The notes under the pieces were generated by a model, which saw only the letters and a list, made by a program, of their open reading frames with translations, was not told the DNA's origin and did no database searches. This document shows positions 17,556 through 25,543 of a DNA stretch of 64,000 nt, in pieces. How positions within the stretch are numbered: position 1 is the stretch's first letter; the number at the start of each line of letters is the position of its first letter. The translations under genes were made by a program, and so were the position numbers. Origin of the DNA: Sphaerisporangium flaviroseum (lineage in GTDB: Bacteria; Actinomycetota; Actinomycetes; Streptosporangiales; Streptosporangiaceae); assembly GCF_039537005.1 (NCBI RefSeq), contig NZ_BAAAZR010000012.1, forward strand, positions 35,430 to 99,429. The letters are read 5' to 3'.

Positions 17556-18035
17556 TCAGCCGAGGGTGGCGGATGGCGGGATCGGTTCCAGGCGGAACAG
17601 GCCGGTGCGGACCTCGGCCGGGCCCTCCGGGCGGATGACGCGGCCGGCGACGGCCTTGAGCACGTCCTGAGCGGTCACCAGGCCGATCAGCCGCCCATCC
17701 TCCGAGGTCACCGGCACCGCGTCGCGGCCGGCGTCGAGCATGGCGGCCGCCACGCGGGGCAGGAACTGGTCCGATGACACCCGGGGCAGCCTGTGCTGAC
17801 CGGCCAGCGTGCGGACCTGGCGATGGGACTGCTCCTCCGGGCCTCCCGACCACGACGCGGCCAGATCCTCGCGGGTGATGATGCCGAGCACGCGGCAGGC
17901 GTCGTCGACCACCGGCAGGTGGTGGACACCGGCCCGGCGCATGAGCTCCCAGGCCAGCAGCGGTGACTCATCGGGTTTGACCGTGACGACGATGCGGCTC
18001 ATGATCTGCTCGGCCACCAGCGTTTCGACGCTCAC
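17556..18035 (-). CDS. Tandem CBS-domain protein
   Basis: 159 residues with two CBS domains. The first, about residues 8-60, reads IMSRIVVTVKPDESPLLAWE ... GVHHLPVVDD...VLGIITREDL. The second, about 80-138, reads FLPRVAAAMLDAGRDAVPVT ... GRLIGLVTAQDVLKAV. CBS pairs bind adenosine nucleotides and sense energy state. The gene starts inside the stop of the universal stress protein gene (ATGA overlap at 18032-18035), so they are co-translated. Stand-alone CBS genes like this are regular members of DevR/DosR dormancy regulons. Confidence 0.88.
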   Translation of the reverse strand: MSVETLVAEQIMSRIVVTVKPDESPLLAWELMRRAGVHHLPVVDDACRVLGIITREDLAASWSGGPEEQSHRQVRTLAGQHRLPRVSSDQFLPRVAAAMLDAGRDAVPVTSEDGRLIGLVTAQDVLKAVAGRVIRPEGPAEVRTGLFRLEPIPPSATLG

Positions 18036-18901
18036 TTCTCCTCCTCTCGCGGCCGTACGACGGCGACGGGGCAGTGGGCGCGGTGCAGGACGCCATGGCT
18101 CACCGAGCCCAGCACCGCGGAACCCAGCCCCCTCAGCCCTCGCGAGCCCACCACGATCAGGTCAGCGTCGCGCGAGGCGTCCGACAGGGCGGGGATCGGG
18201 TGCCCGCACACGGCGGAGCCGACCACCTGCACCTCCGGATACTTGCGCTGCCAGGGCTCCACACGCTGATGGAAGCCACCGGCCTGATCCTTGAACAGGT
18301 CCCCCATGACGTCCGAGTAGCCCACGGCGAAGGGGGAGAACGCCGGCATCTGCCAGGCGTACACCGCCCGCAACCGGGCTCCGCGTGCCCTGGCCTGGAT
18401 GAAGCCGTACTCCAGCGCGGCCTCGGAACACGGCGACCCGTCGAATCCGACGACGACCTCCCCGTACACGGCCTGCGCCGGGGCGCGCACGACGACGACG
18501 GGGCCCGGGGCGTGCCCCGCCATCCCGATCCCCACAGAGCCGAGCACCAGCCCGGCGAAGCCGCCCATTCCCCTGCTGCCGAGCACGACCTCCTCGGCGT
18601 CCACCGACTCGCCCATCAGCGTCTCGATCACGGCCCCGGTGGCCAGGGCCGTCCGCACCTCGATGCCCGGCGCGCGTTCACGCGCCCGCTCGGCCGCCGC
18701 GGCCACCACACCTTCGCAGTACTCGGTGAAGGAGTCCTCAAAGCCCGGCATGGCGTGGAACGGCGCGCCTTCCCCCCACTGCTCCCGGACATGCACGATC
18801 TTCAAGGCGGCGTTCCTGCGGGCGGCGTCGTCGGCCGCCCACTCCACTGCCGCCGTCGCGGACGTGGAGCCGTCGACTCCGACGACGATCGTTGCGACCA
18901 T
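18032..18901 (-). CDS. Universal stress protein, two UspA domains
   Basis: 289 residues from the ATG at 18901, which has AGGAGGAG upstream. Domain 1 (about 1-140) starts VATIVVGVDGSTSA and ends with the ATP-binding motif GSRGMGGFAGLVLGSVG. Domain 2 (about 150-285) starts GEVVVGFDGS and ends GSRGLRGLGSAVLGSVSHGV. Both motifs fit G-2x-G-9x-G(S/T), so both halves should bind ATP. Tandem Usp proteins are classic DosR-regulon products. The gene lies 64 bp after the phosphoketolase gene and overlaps the CBS gene. Confidence 0.9.
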   Translation of the reverse strand: MVATIVVGVDGSTSATAAVEWAADDAARRNAALKIVHVREQWGEGAPFHAMPGFEDSFTEYCEGVVAAAAERARERAPGIEVRTALATGAVIETLMGESVDAEEVVLGSRGMGGFAGLVLGSVGIGMAGHAPGPVVVVRAPAQAVYGEVVVGFDGSPCSEAALEYGFIQARARGARLRAVYAWQMPAFSPFAVGYSDVMGDLFKDQAGGFHQRVEPWQRKYPEVQVVGSAVCGHPIPALSDASRDADLIVVGSRGLRGLGSAVLGSVSHGVLHRAHCPVAVVRPREEEK

Positions 18902-18965
18902 TAGCGCGTCTCCTCCTATTGCCGGCCGTTCGCCTACCGCCATGGCACCATCCATCGGCACCCGG

Positions 18966-21326
18966 TCACAGTGGGCGAATGTCCCCTGTCACCGGGACCT
19001 CGGTCCCCTCTCCGCGCGGCCAGGTCCAGTCGCGGATCTCCGGTGCGTCTTCCCCGTGCTCTCGGGTGTAGGCGCGGGCGTGCACACGGGCGTCGGACAT
19101 CCGCTGCCGAAGGTGGGTGCATTTGGCGCCGAGCCCGGGGACGCGGTCGATGACGTCCATCACCAGATGGAACCGGTCGATGTCGTTGAGCATCGCCATG
19201 TCGAACGGGGTGGTGGTGGTCCCCTCCTCCTTGTACCCGCGCACATGCAGGTTGTCGTGACCGGTGCGGCGGTAGGTGAGCCGGTGGATCAGCCACGGGT
19301 AGCCGTGGAAGTTGAAGATCACCGGCTTGTCCGTGGTGAACAGCGCGTCGTACTCGGCGTCCGGCAGCCCATGGGGATGCTCCGACTCCGGCAGCAGCCG
19401 CATCAGGTCCACCACGTTGACCACCCGCACCCGCAGCTCCGGCAGGTGGCGGCGCAGCAGGTCGGCGGCGGCCAGGATCTCCAGGGTGGGGACGTCTCCG
19501 GCGCAGGCCAGGACGACGTCCGGCTCCTGGCCTTCGTCGTTGCCGGCCCACTCGATGATGCCGAGACCCCTGGTGCAGTGGATGACGGCCTCCTGCATCG
19601 TGAACAGGTCGTGCACCGGCTGCTTGCCCGCCACCACCACGTTCACATAGTCACGCGAGCGCAGGCAGTGGTCGGCCACCGACAGCAGCGTGTTGGCGTC
19701 CGGCGGCAGGTAGACCCGCACCACCTCCGCCTTCTTGTTGACCACCACGTCAAGGAAGCCGGGATCCTGGTGGCTGAACCCGTTGTGATCCTGCCGCCAC
19801 ACATGCGAGCTCAGCAGGTAGTTCAGCGAGGCGACCGGCCGCCGCCACGGGATCCGCCGCGAGGCCTCCAGCCACTTGGCGTGCTGGTTGAACATGGCGT
19901 CGATGATGTGGATGAACGCCTCGTAGCAGTTGAACAGCCCATGCCGCCCCGTCAGCAGGTAGCCCTCCAGCCACCCCTGGCACAGGTGCTCGCTGAGCAC
20001 CTCCATCACCCGTCCCCCGGGGGCCAGGTGCTCGTCTGTGGGAAGGATCTCGGCGTTCCAGGCGCGATCGGTCACCTCGAACACGGCTCCCAGCCGGTTG
20101 GAGGCGGTCTCGTCCGGGCCCATGAGCCGGAAGCCGCGGGGGTTGGCGGCCACGACGTCGCGCAGGAAGCGGCCCAGAACGCGCGTCGGCTCGGTCAGGG
20201 CGGAGGCCGGCGAGGTGAGCTGCACCGCGTGGTCGCGGAAGTCGGGCAGCGTGAGAGGCCGCAGCAGCTCGCCTCCGTTGGCGTGCGGGCTGGCGCTCAT
20301 CCGGCGAGCGCCTTCCGGCACGGTCTGCCGGATCTCGTGAACGGGCTCTCCGGTCTCGTCGAACAGCTCCTGCGGCCGGTAGGACCGCATCCACTCCTCC
20401 AGCATCGCCCGATGCCCGGCGTCGTCGCGGACCCCCGTGAGCGGCACCTGGTGTGCCCGCCAGGTGCCCTCCACCTGGACGCCGTCGACCTCGTGCGGGC
20501 CCGTCCACCCCTTGGGCGTCCGAAGCACGATCATCGGAAGCCGGCTCTGCCTGCCGTCCTTGTAGGCGGCGATCTCGTCGAAGACCTCGTCCAGCGTCTC
20601 GGCCATCAGGCGGTGCATCACCTCCGGCTTGTCGCCGGCGACGATGCGCGGGCGGTAGCCGTACCCCTCCATGAGCTTGATCAGCTCCTCCTCGGGGATC
20701 CGGGCCAGCACCGTCGGATTGGCGATCTTGTATCCGTTCAGGTGCAGGATCGGCAGCACGACCCCGTCGCCGGAGGGGTCGAGGAACTTGTTGGAATGCC
20801 AGCTCGCCGCCAGCGGTCCCGTCTCGGCCTCACCGTCGCCCACGATGCAGGCCACCACCAGCCTGGGGTTGTCCAGGGCGGCACCGTAGGCGTGCGTGAG
20901 CGCGTACCCGAGCTCTCCACCCTCATGGATCGACCCCGGCGTCTCCGGAGCGACATGGCTGGGAATCCCACCGGGGAAGGAGAACTGGCGGAACAACCGC
21001 GCCATGCCGGCCCTGTCCTGCGTCACCTCCGGATAGACCTCGGAGTAGGTGCCCTCCAGCCAGGCATGGGCCACCGCCGCCGGCCCACCGTGTCCCGGAC
21101 CGGCAATGTAGATCATCTCCTGGTCCCGTTCCCGGATCACCCGGTTGAGATGGGCGAAACAGAAGTTCAGACCGGGGGTGGTGCCCCAATGCCCCAGCAG
21201 CCGCGGCTTGATGTGCTCCGGACGCAGCGGCTCGGTCAGCAGCGGGTTGCCCATCAGGTAGATCTGCCCGACCGACAGGTAATTCGCCGCTCGCCAATAC
21301 GCGTCGACGCTTTCGAGTATGTCCAT
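18966..21326 (-). CDS. xfp: Xylulose-5-phosphate/fructose-6-phosphate phosphoketolase
   Basis: 786 residues from the ATG at 21326 (AGGAGGA upstream), the normal length. Thiamine-diphosphate-enzyme blocks specific to phosphoketolase are present: LLGHWGTTPGLNFCFAHLNR, GPGHGGPA, FPGGIPSHVAPETPGSIHEG, GDGEAETGPLA and LHLNGYKI in the N-terminal half, and GRHGLFNCYEAFIHIIDAMF near residue 460. The enzyme splits xylulose-5-P or fructose-6-P with phosphate into acetyl-phosphate and a shorter sugar phosphate, yielding ATP through acetate kinase without oxygen. It lies in a row with Usp, CBS and DevR/DevS-type genes, and a DevR-box-like site precedes it, so hypoxic induction is likely. Confidence 0.95.
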   Translation of the reverse strand: MDILESVDAYWRAANYLSVGQIYLMGNPLLTEPLRPEHIKPRLLGHWGTTPGLNFCFAHLNRVIRERDQEMIYIAGPGHGGPAAVAHAWLEGTYSEVYPEVTQDRAGMARLFRQFSFPGGIPSHVAPETPGSIHEGGELGYALTHAYGAALDNPRLVVACIVGDGEAETGPLAASWHSNKFLDPSGDGVVLPILHLNGYKIANPTVLARIPEEELIKLMEGYGYRPRIVAGDKPEVMHRLMAETLDEVFDEIAAYKDGRQSRLPMIVLRTPKGWTGPHEVDGVQVEGTWRAHQVPLTGVRDDAGHRAMLEEWMRSYRPQELFDETGEPVHEIRQTVPEGARRMSASPHANGGELLRPLTLPDFRDHAVQLTSPASALTEPTRVLGRFLRDVVAANPRGFRLMGPDETASNRLGAVFEVTDRAWNAEILPTDEHLAPGGRVMEVLSEHLCQGWLEGYLLTGRHGLFNCYEAFIHIIDAMFNQHAKWLEASRRIPWRRPVASLNYLLSSHVWRQDHNGFSHQDPGFLDVVVNKKAEVVRVYLPPDANTLLSVADHCLRSRDYVNVVVAGKQPVHDLFTMQEAVIHCTRGLGIIEWAGNDEGQEPDVVLACAGDVPTLEILAAADLLRRHLPELRVRVVNVVDLMRLLPESEHPHGLPDAEYDALFTTDKPVIFNFHGYPWLIHRLTYRRTGHDNLHVRGYKEEGTTTTPFDMAMLNDIDRFHLVMDVIDRVPGLGAKCTHLRQRMSDARVHARAYTREHGEDAPEIRDWTWPRGEGTEVPVTGDIRPL

Positions 21327-21362
21327 GGCAACGACCTTCCTCCTGGCACGCTTCACCGGCTA

Positions 21363-21376
21363 GAGACCTTGGTCCC
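21363..21376 (-). promoter_or_regulatory. DevR/DosR-box-like site before phosphoketolase
   Basis: Read in the gene's direction, GGGACCAAGGTCTC is a near-palindrome that differs from the DosR box core GGGACTNNAGTCCC mainly in one outer base of the right half and the bases next to the centre. It lies 37 bp before the start codon, where an activator site is expected. Confidence 0.5.
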
Positions 21377-21428
21377 ACATCGGCCGGGCCACAAGAAGGC
21401 ACGCCGGTACCCGCGCCGGCCGCCGGTG

Positions 21429-23120
21429 TCAGCCGATCGGCACGCGCCACTCCAGGCGGGTGCCCCCGGACGCGGGAGAGCCGAGGCCGAACGAGCCGCC
21501 CAGCCCATCCGCGCGCTCTTGGAGGTTGCGCAGGCCGCTGCGCCGCCCGCCGTCGGGGACCCCCGCCCCGTTGTCCTCCACCACCAGCGTGAGCCACCCC
21601 TCCTGGGTACGGGCCGTCACCTCGGCCCGGGAGGCCCTGGCGTGACGGACCACGTTGGACAGCGCCTCCCGCAGCACCGCCAGCAGGTGCTCGGCGATCT
21701 CCCCCGGCACGGCGTTGTCCAGCTGACCCTCCATGCTCAGCCCCGGCATGAACCCCAGGTGGCCGCGGGCGGCCTCCACCACCTCCACGATCTGGGCGCG
21801 CAGGCTCGGCCCGGCCTCGTGTGGGGTCTGGAGGGCGAAGATCGTCGAGCGGATCTGCCGGATGGTGCCATCCAGCTCGTCGATCGCGCTCTGCAGCCGG
21901 GAGGAGGCCTCGGGCCGCTCCACCAGACGCACCGCGCTCATCAGCGTCATCGCCACCGCGAACAGGCGCTGGATCACCACATCGTGCAGATCCTTGGCGA
22001 TGCGATCACGATCCTCCAGAAGCCCCAGCCGCTCGGCGTCCTTGCGGGTCTCGGCAAGCTCAAGGGCGACGGCCGCCTGCCCGGCGAAGGCATGCAGGGT
22101 GCGCAGGTCGGATTGGCTGTAGGGCATGCGTCCCGGCCGCTTTCCCAGCGACAGCACACCGCGGACGGCGCCGGGAGCGCCGAACGGCACCGCGGCCACC
22201 GGGCCCACCGGAACCGACTGCGCGAACGCGATCAGGACATCACTCTCCGCGGGGCTGTCGACCATGAGCGGCTCGCCGCTCACCAGGGCGCGCCCGGCCA
22301 GCGAACCGGTGACCTCCTCGGAGGTGTACCGCTTCTCTTCCTGGCCGTCCTCCAGCACCAGGCGCAAGGTTCCCGGCTGCTCGTCCGGCAGCAGGAGCGC
22401 GACCACATCGGCGCCCCCCATCTCCCCGGCCCGGCGTGCCATCAAGGCCAGCACCTCCTGGGGCTCGGCCCCCGACAGCAGGCGGGTGGTGATCTCCGAG
22501 GAGGCCTGCAGCCAGCTCTCACGACGCCGGGTCTCCTCGTACAACCGGGCGTTCTCGATCGCGACGCCGGCCGCCGTGGCCAGGGCGACCACGATCGCCT
22601 CGTCCTCGTCGTCGAACTCCCCTCCCCCGCGCTTCTCGGTGAGGTAGAGGTTGCCGAACACCTCCTCGCGCACCCGGACCGGCACGCCCAGGAAGCTGCC
22701 CATCGGCGGATGCCCCGGCGGGAAACCGTAGGACTCCGAGTGCTGGGAGATGTGGGCCAGCCGCAGCGTCTGCGGCTCCTTGATCAGCAGCCCGAGCAGG
22801 CCCAGGCCATGCGGCCAGTGCTCGATGCGGGCGATCTCCTCCTCGCTCAGCCCCACCGGCACGAACTGCACCAGGGTGTTCTCCTCGCCGATCACCCCCA
22901 GCGCGCCGTAGCTGGCGTCCACCAGAGTCGCCGCGGTCTCCACGATCCGGTGCAGCACCGTTTCCAGGGCCAGGTCACTGCCGACCAGGATCACCGCGTC
23001 CAGCAGCCCGTGCACCCGGTCTCGAGTGGCCAGCACCGCCTCCAGCCGCACCTGCAACTCCGACAGCAGCTCATCCAGCCGCATCTGCGGGGCCAGCGAA
23101 CGCGGCTCGTTTACCGTCAT
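21429..23120 (-). CDS. GAF-domain sensor histidine kinase (DevS/DosS-like)
   Basis: 563 residues, no membrane segment. Two GAF domains occupy about residues 50-195 and 215-365. A HisKA_3 helix follows with EDRDRIAKDLHDVVIQRLFA, the form found in DevS/DosT. The ATPase domain shows NVVRHARASRAEV, VVEDNGAGVPDGG and GLRNLQERADGLGG. In DosS the first GAF binds heme; a histidine suited to that role is not obvious here, so the signal (oxygen, NO or redox) is uncertain. The gene is 60 bp downstream of the response regulator gene, in the same direction. Confidence 0.88.
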   Translation of the reverse strand: MTVNEPRSLAPQMRLDELLSELQVRLEAVLATRDRVHGLLDAVILVGSDLALETVLHRIVETAATLVDASYGALGVIGEENTLVQFVPVGLSEEEIARIEHWPHGLGLLGLLIKEPQTLRLAHISQHSESYGFPPGHPPMGSFLGVPVRVREEVFGNLYLTEKRGGGEFDDEDEAIVVALATAAGVAIENARLYEETRRRESWLQASSEITTRLLSGAEPQEVLALMARRAGEMGGADVVALLLPDEQPGTLRLVLEDGQEEKRYTSEEVTGSLAGRALVSGEPLMVDSPAESDVLIAFAQSVPVGPVAAVPFGAPGAVRGVLSLGKRPGRMPYSQSDLRTLHAFAGQAAVALELAETRKDAERLGLLEDRDRIAKDLHDVVIQRLFAVAMTLMSAVRLVERPEASSRLQSAIDELDGTIRQIRSTIFALQTPHEAGPSLRAQIVEVVEAARGHLGFMPGLSMEGQLDNAVPGEIAEHLLAVLREALSNVVRHARASRAEVTARTQEGWLTLVVEDNGAGVPDGGRRSGLRNLQERADGLGGSFGLGSPASGGTRLEWRVPIG

Positions 23121-23180
23121 ACCGGGAGTTTCGCATCGGGGGGCATCGGGCGCACGCCAGGCCGCGTCCGGGCGCGGTGG

Positions 23181-23855
23181 TCAACTCCCCGTTCCGCCCT
23201 CCGCCTGGTTCCCCCCGTCAGGCCGGTCGGCCTTCAGCCGGGCAGCCAGAGCCGCCACCTGCGTCCGCCGCTGCATGTTGAGCTTGCCCAGCAGGTTCGA
23301 CACGTAGTTCTTGACGGTCTTCTCGGCCAGGTACAACCGGTCGCCGATCTGGCGGTTGGTCATCCCCTCGCCGATCAACTCCAGGATGTGCCGCTCCTGA
23401 TCGGTGAGGGCGGCCAGCGGATCCTTGTGCCCGGCCCGCTCGCGTAGCCGCTGCAGCATGGTGGCTGTGGTCACCGGATCCAGCAGCGACTGCCCGGCCG
23501 CGACCGTCCGCACCGCGCCTACCAGGTCCGACCCGTGGATCTGCTTGAGCACGTACCCCGCCGCACCGGCCATCACCGCGTTGAACAACGCCTCCTCGTC
23601 GGCGTAGGAGGTCAGCATCAGGCACGCCAGCCCGGGCATGCGCGAGCGGACCTCCCGGCAGACGTCCACGCCACTGCCGTCGGGGAGCCGCACGTCCAGC
23701 ACCGCCACATCCGGCTTCAGCGCCGGGATGCGCGCCACCGCCGAATCGGCGGTCCCCGCCTCGCCCACCACCTCGATGTCGTCCTCGGCCTCCAGCAGCG
23801 CCGCGACGCCACGCCGTACGACCTCATGGTCATCCACCAGGAACACCCGAATCAT
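23181..23855 (-). CDS. devR: DevR/DosR-like response regulator
   Basis: 224 residues from the ATG at 23855. The receiver has FLVDDHEVVRRGVAALLEAE, the phosphorylated aspartate in VAVLDVRLPDGSGVDVCREV and the lysine in GYVLKQIHG. The LuxR-type output domain reads LTDQERHILELIGEGMTNRQ, then LAEKTVKNYVSNLLGKL and RRTQVAALAARL. The KTVKNYVSNLL recognition helix is the DosR signature that binds the GGGAC half-site. Gene order (regulator then kinase, followed by phosphoketolase, Usp and CBS genes) matches dormancy modules. A weaker box-like sequence (GGGGATCAAAGCTCCC) is at 23893-23908 before this gene. Confidence 0.9.
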   Translation of the reverse strand: MIRVFLVDDHEVVRRGVAALLEAEDDIEVVGEAGTADSAVARIPALKPDVAVLDVRLPDGSGVDVCREVRSRMPGLACLMLTSYADEEALFNAVMAGAAGYVLKQIHGSDLVGAVRTVAAGQSLLDPVTTATMLQRLRERAGHKDPLAALTDQERHILELIGEGMTNRQIGDRLYLAEKTVKNYVSNLLGKLNMQRRTQVAALAARLKADRPDGGNQAEGGTGS

Positions 23856-23987
23856 GCCTTGGACGGTAAACCTTCCGAGCACTCGGGCGGTAGGGGATCA
23901 AAGCTCCCAAAAGCCCGCCTGATCTCGTACTCGAGGAACAGCACAAAGACTGGTGACCACCGTCACGGAAAGACCGGCGGCCCGCCG

Positions 23988-25298
23988 TCATCGGTCCCGT
24001 CGAAGGTCCACCGTGGCGGTCACCTCGCCCGTCTCGCCCAGTCCGAACGTCGCCGTCCGTCCCGCGGCCGTCACCTCGTACTGGCCGAGGAAGCCGTCGA
24101 ACCGCACCCGGCCCTCGGCGTCGGTGACCATCGTCGTGGGGGCCAGCCACCATTCTCCCTTGATGAGCGAGTGCAGCGCGTCGTAGGAGGGCTTCGGGGT
24201 GCCGTCGACGCGGACGAACCCTCCGGGCGCGCCCAGCCAGCCGCCGTCGGTGAGCCCCCAGTAGGTCATCGCCTGCACGGACGGGTGCGAGAGCAGCGTC
24301 TTGTAGTGGCGGACGACCTCGTCGGCCTGGCGGGCCTCGCCTTCGGGCGTCGTCGGCCACTCCGGCACCTGAAAGTCGTTCAGGTCCACGATCTCCTTCG
24401 GCATGAGGTCGCCGGAGACGATGGTGGTCTCGGTGAAGTGGATGGGCAGCCCGTAGCGCGAGAAGCGGTCGATGACGCCGAGGGTCTCCTCCTCGCCCCA
24501 GTAGCCCTGGTGCATGTGGCTCTGCAACCCCAGCGCGTCGATCTCTATGCCCGCCTCCAGCACCCCTTCGATCAGGCACTCGTAGGCGGCCGACATGTCG
24601 AAGTCGTTGAGCAGCAGCGTGGCGTGCGGGTTGGCCTCACGCGCCGCCTGGAAGACCATCCTGACCATCGGGATGCGGCCCATCTCACGGCAGAGGCGGG
24701 TGATGCCGTTGTCGTACTTGTCGAAGATCGGCATGATCACGACTTCGTTGATGACGTCCCACATGTCGATCAGCCCGGCGAAGCCGGTCGTCTCGCGCTG
24801 GATGCGAGCCACCTGCGCGCGGGCGATGTCGGCGTTCGGCAGCTCCATCAGCCAGTCCGCGGTCACGGTGTGCCAAGCCAGTGGATGGCCCTTGACCACG
24901 CATCCCTGGTCGACGAACCACCGCGCCGTCCTGCGCAGCCGCTCGGTGTCCGGCCGGCCGCGGACCGGCTCGAAACCACCCCAGTAGAAGGGCAGCGTCG
25001 CGAAGTTGAACAGGCCGGACCACAGGCCGGCCAGATGTTCGGCCGCGGCCGCCGGGGACCCGCCCGGCGCTTCCGTCTGCCCGGCCGTCGCCTCGGCCGA
25101 CAGCTCGCCGTTGGCCAGGGGGATGAACTCGAACCCGGTGCAGCCGAAGAGGAACGCGTGGTTCCGCTGCGCGACGACCACCTCCTGCCCCGCCAGCGGC
25201 ACCCCGTCCGCGAGAAGGGTGACCGTGGCGTCCGCGGTGCGGTTCCGCCGGATCGAGGGATCGGGCGCGGCTGCCACGGGGGCGGCGGGTGACGTCAT
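23988..25298 (-). CDS. GH10 endo-1,4-beta-xylanase-like enzyme, no signal peptide
   Basis: 436 residues from the ATG at 25298 (GGAAGGA upstream). The GH10 barrel shows KGHPLAWH, the acid/base glutamate in MWDVINEV (about E185), LLLNDFD, LGLQSHMHQGYW and the nucleophile in LPIHFTET (about E290), then MTYWGLTDGGWLG. The first 45 residues and last 50 residues form small beta-rich extensions (TVTLLADGVPLAGQEVVVAQ at the start). No signal peptide is present, so it should act in the cytoplasm on short imported xylo-oligosaccharides. It is the last gene of the LacI-importer-GH42 cluster but has its own 245-bp upstream region with an inverted repeat. Confidence 0.9.
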   Translation of the reverse strand: MTSPAAPVAAAPDPSIRRNRTADATVTLLADGVPLAGQEVVVAQRNHAFLFGCTGFEFIPLANGELSAEATAGQTEAPGGSPAAAAEHLAGLWSGLFNFATLPFYWGGFEPVRGRPDTERLRRTARWFVDQGCVVKGHPLAWHTVTADWLMELPNADIARAQVARIQRETTGFAGLIDMWDVINEVVIMPIFDKYDNGITRLCREMGRIPMVRMVFQAAREANPHATLLLNDFDMSAAYECLIEGVLEAGIEIDALGLQSHMHQGYWGEEETLGVIDRFSRYGLPIHFTETTIVSGDLMPKEIVDLNDFQVPEWPTTPEGEARQADEVVRHYKTLLSHPSVQAMTYWGLTDGGWLGAPGGFVRVDGTPKPSYDALHSLIKGEWWLAPTTMVTDAEGRVRFDGFLGQYEVTAAGRTATFGLGETGEVTATVDLRRDR

Positions 25299-25474
25299 CA
25301 AAGCGTCCTTCCGGCGGTGCTGGGGGCGGCGCCGGCGTGCGACCGGGCCCGCCGCAGCCCGGGGACGCGACGCTGACCGGCGACGGGCAGACCGACCCGC
25401 TCGCCGCGAGGTGAGGAATGGTGCACTTCGGACCGGTTGTCCATGACACGACCCTACGACGAGCCCCGGGCAAG

Positions 25475-25499
25475 TGGGATGTACTAGCAGTACACCCAC
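25475..25499. promoter_or_regulatory. Inverted repeat upstream of the GH10 gene
   Basis: TGTACT-AGC-AGTACA is perfect, and the symmetry extends to GTGGG on the left and CCCAC on the right with one extra base on the left. It differs from the LacI palindrome at 31813. It probably marks a separate promoter for the GH10 gene, bound by another regulator. Confidence 0.55.
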
Positions 25500-25543
25500 C
25501 ATGAGTGACTTCCTCCATCGTCATCAGTGGCTTGCGGGCCTTC

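Noticed and set aside
18399..23447. A 1682-codon open frame on the + strand antisense to Usp, phosphoketolase and the sensor kinase
   Set aside because: It is a by-product of very high GC at third codon positions of the opposite strand. Its product is low-complexity His/Gln/Arg-rich, while the opposite strand encodes well-known enzymes with all motifs.
23893..23908. DevR box before the response regulator gene
   Set aside because: GGGGATCAAAGCTCCC has the right ends but wrong inner bases and an extra base. Mentioned only as a weak candidate within the gene entry.
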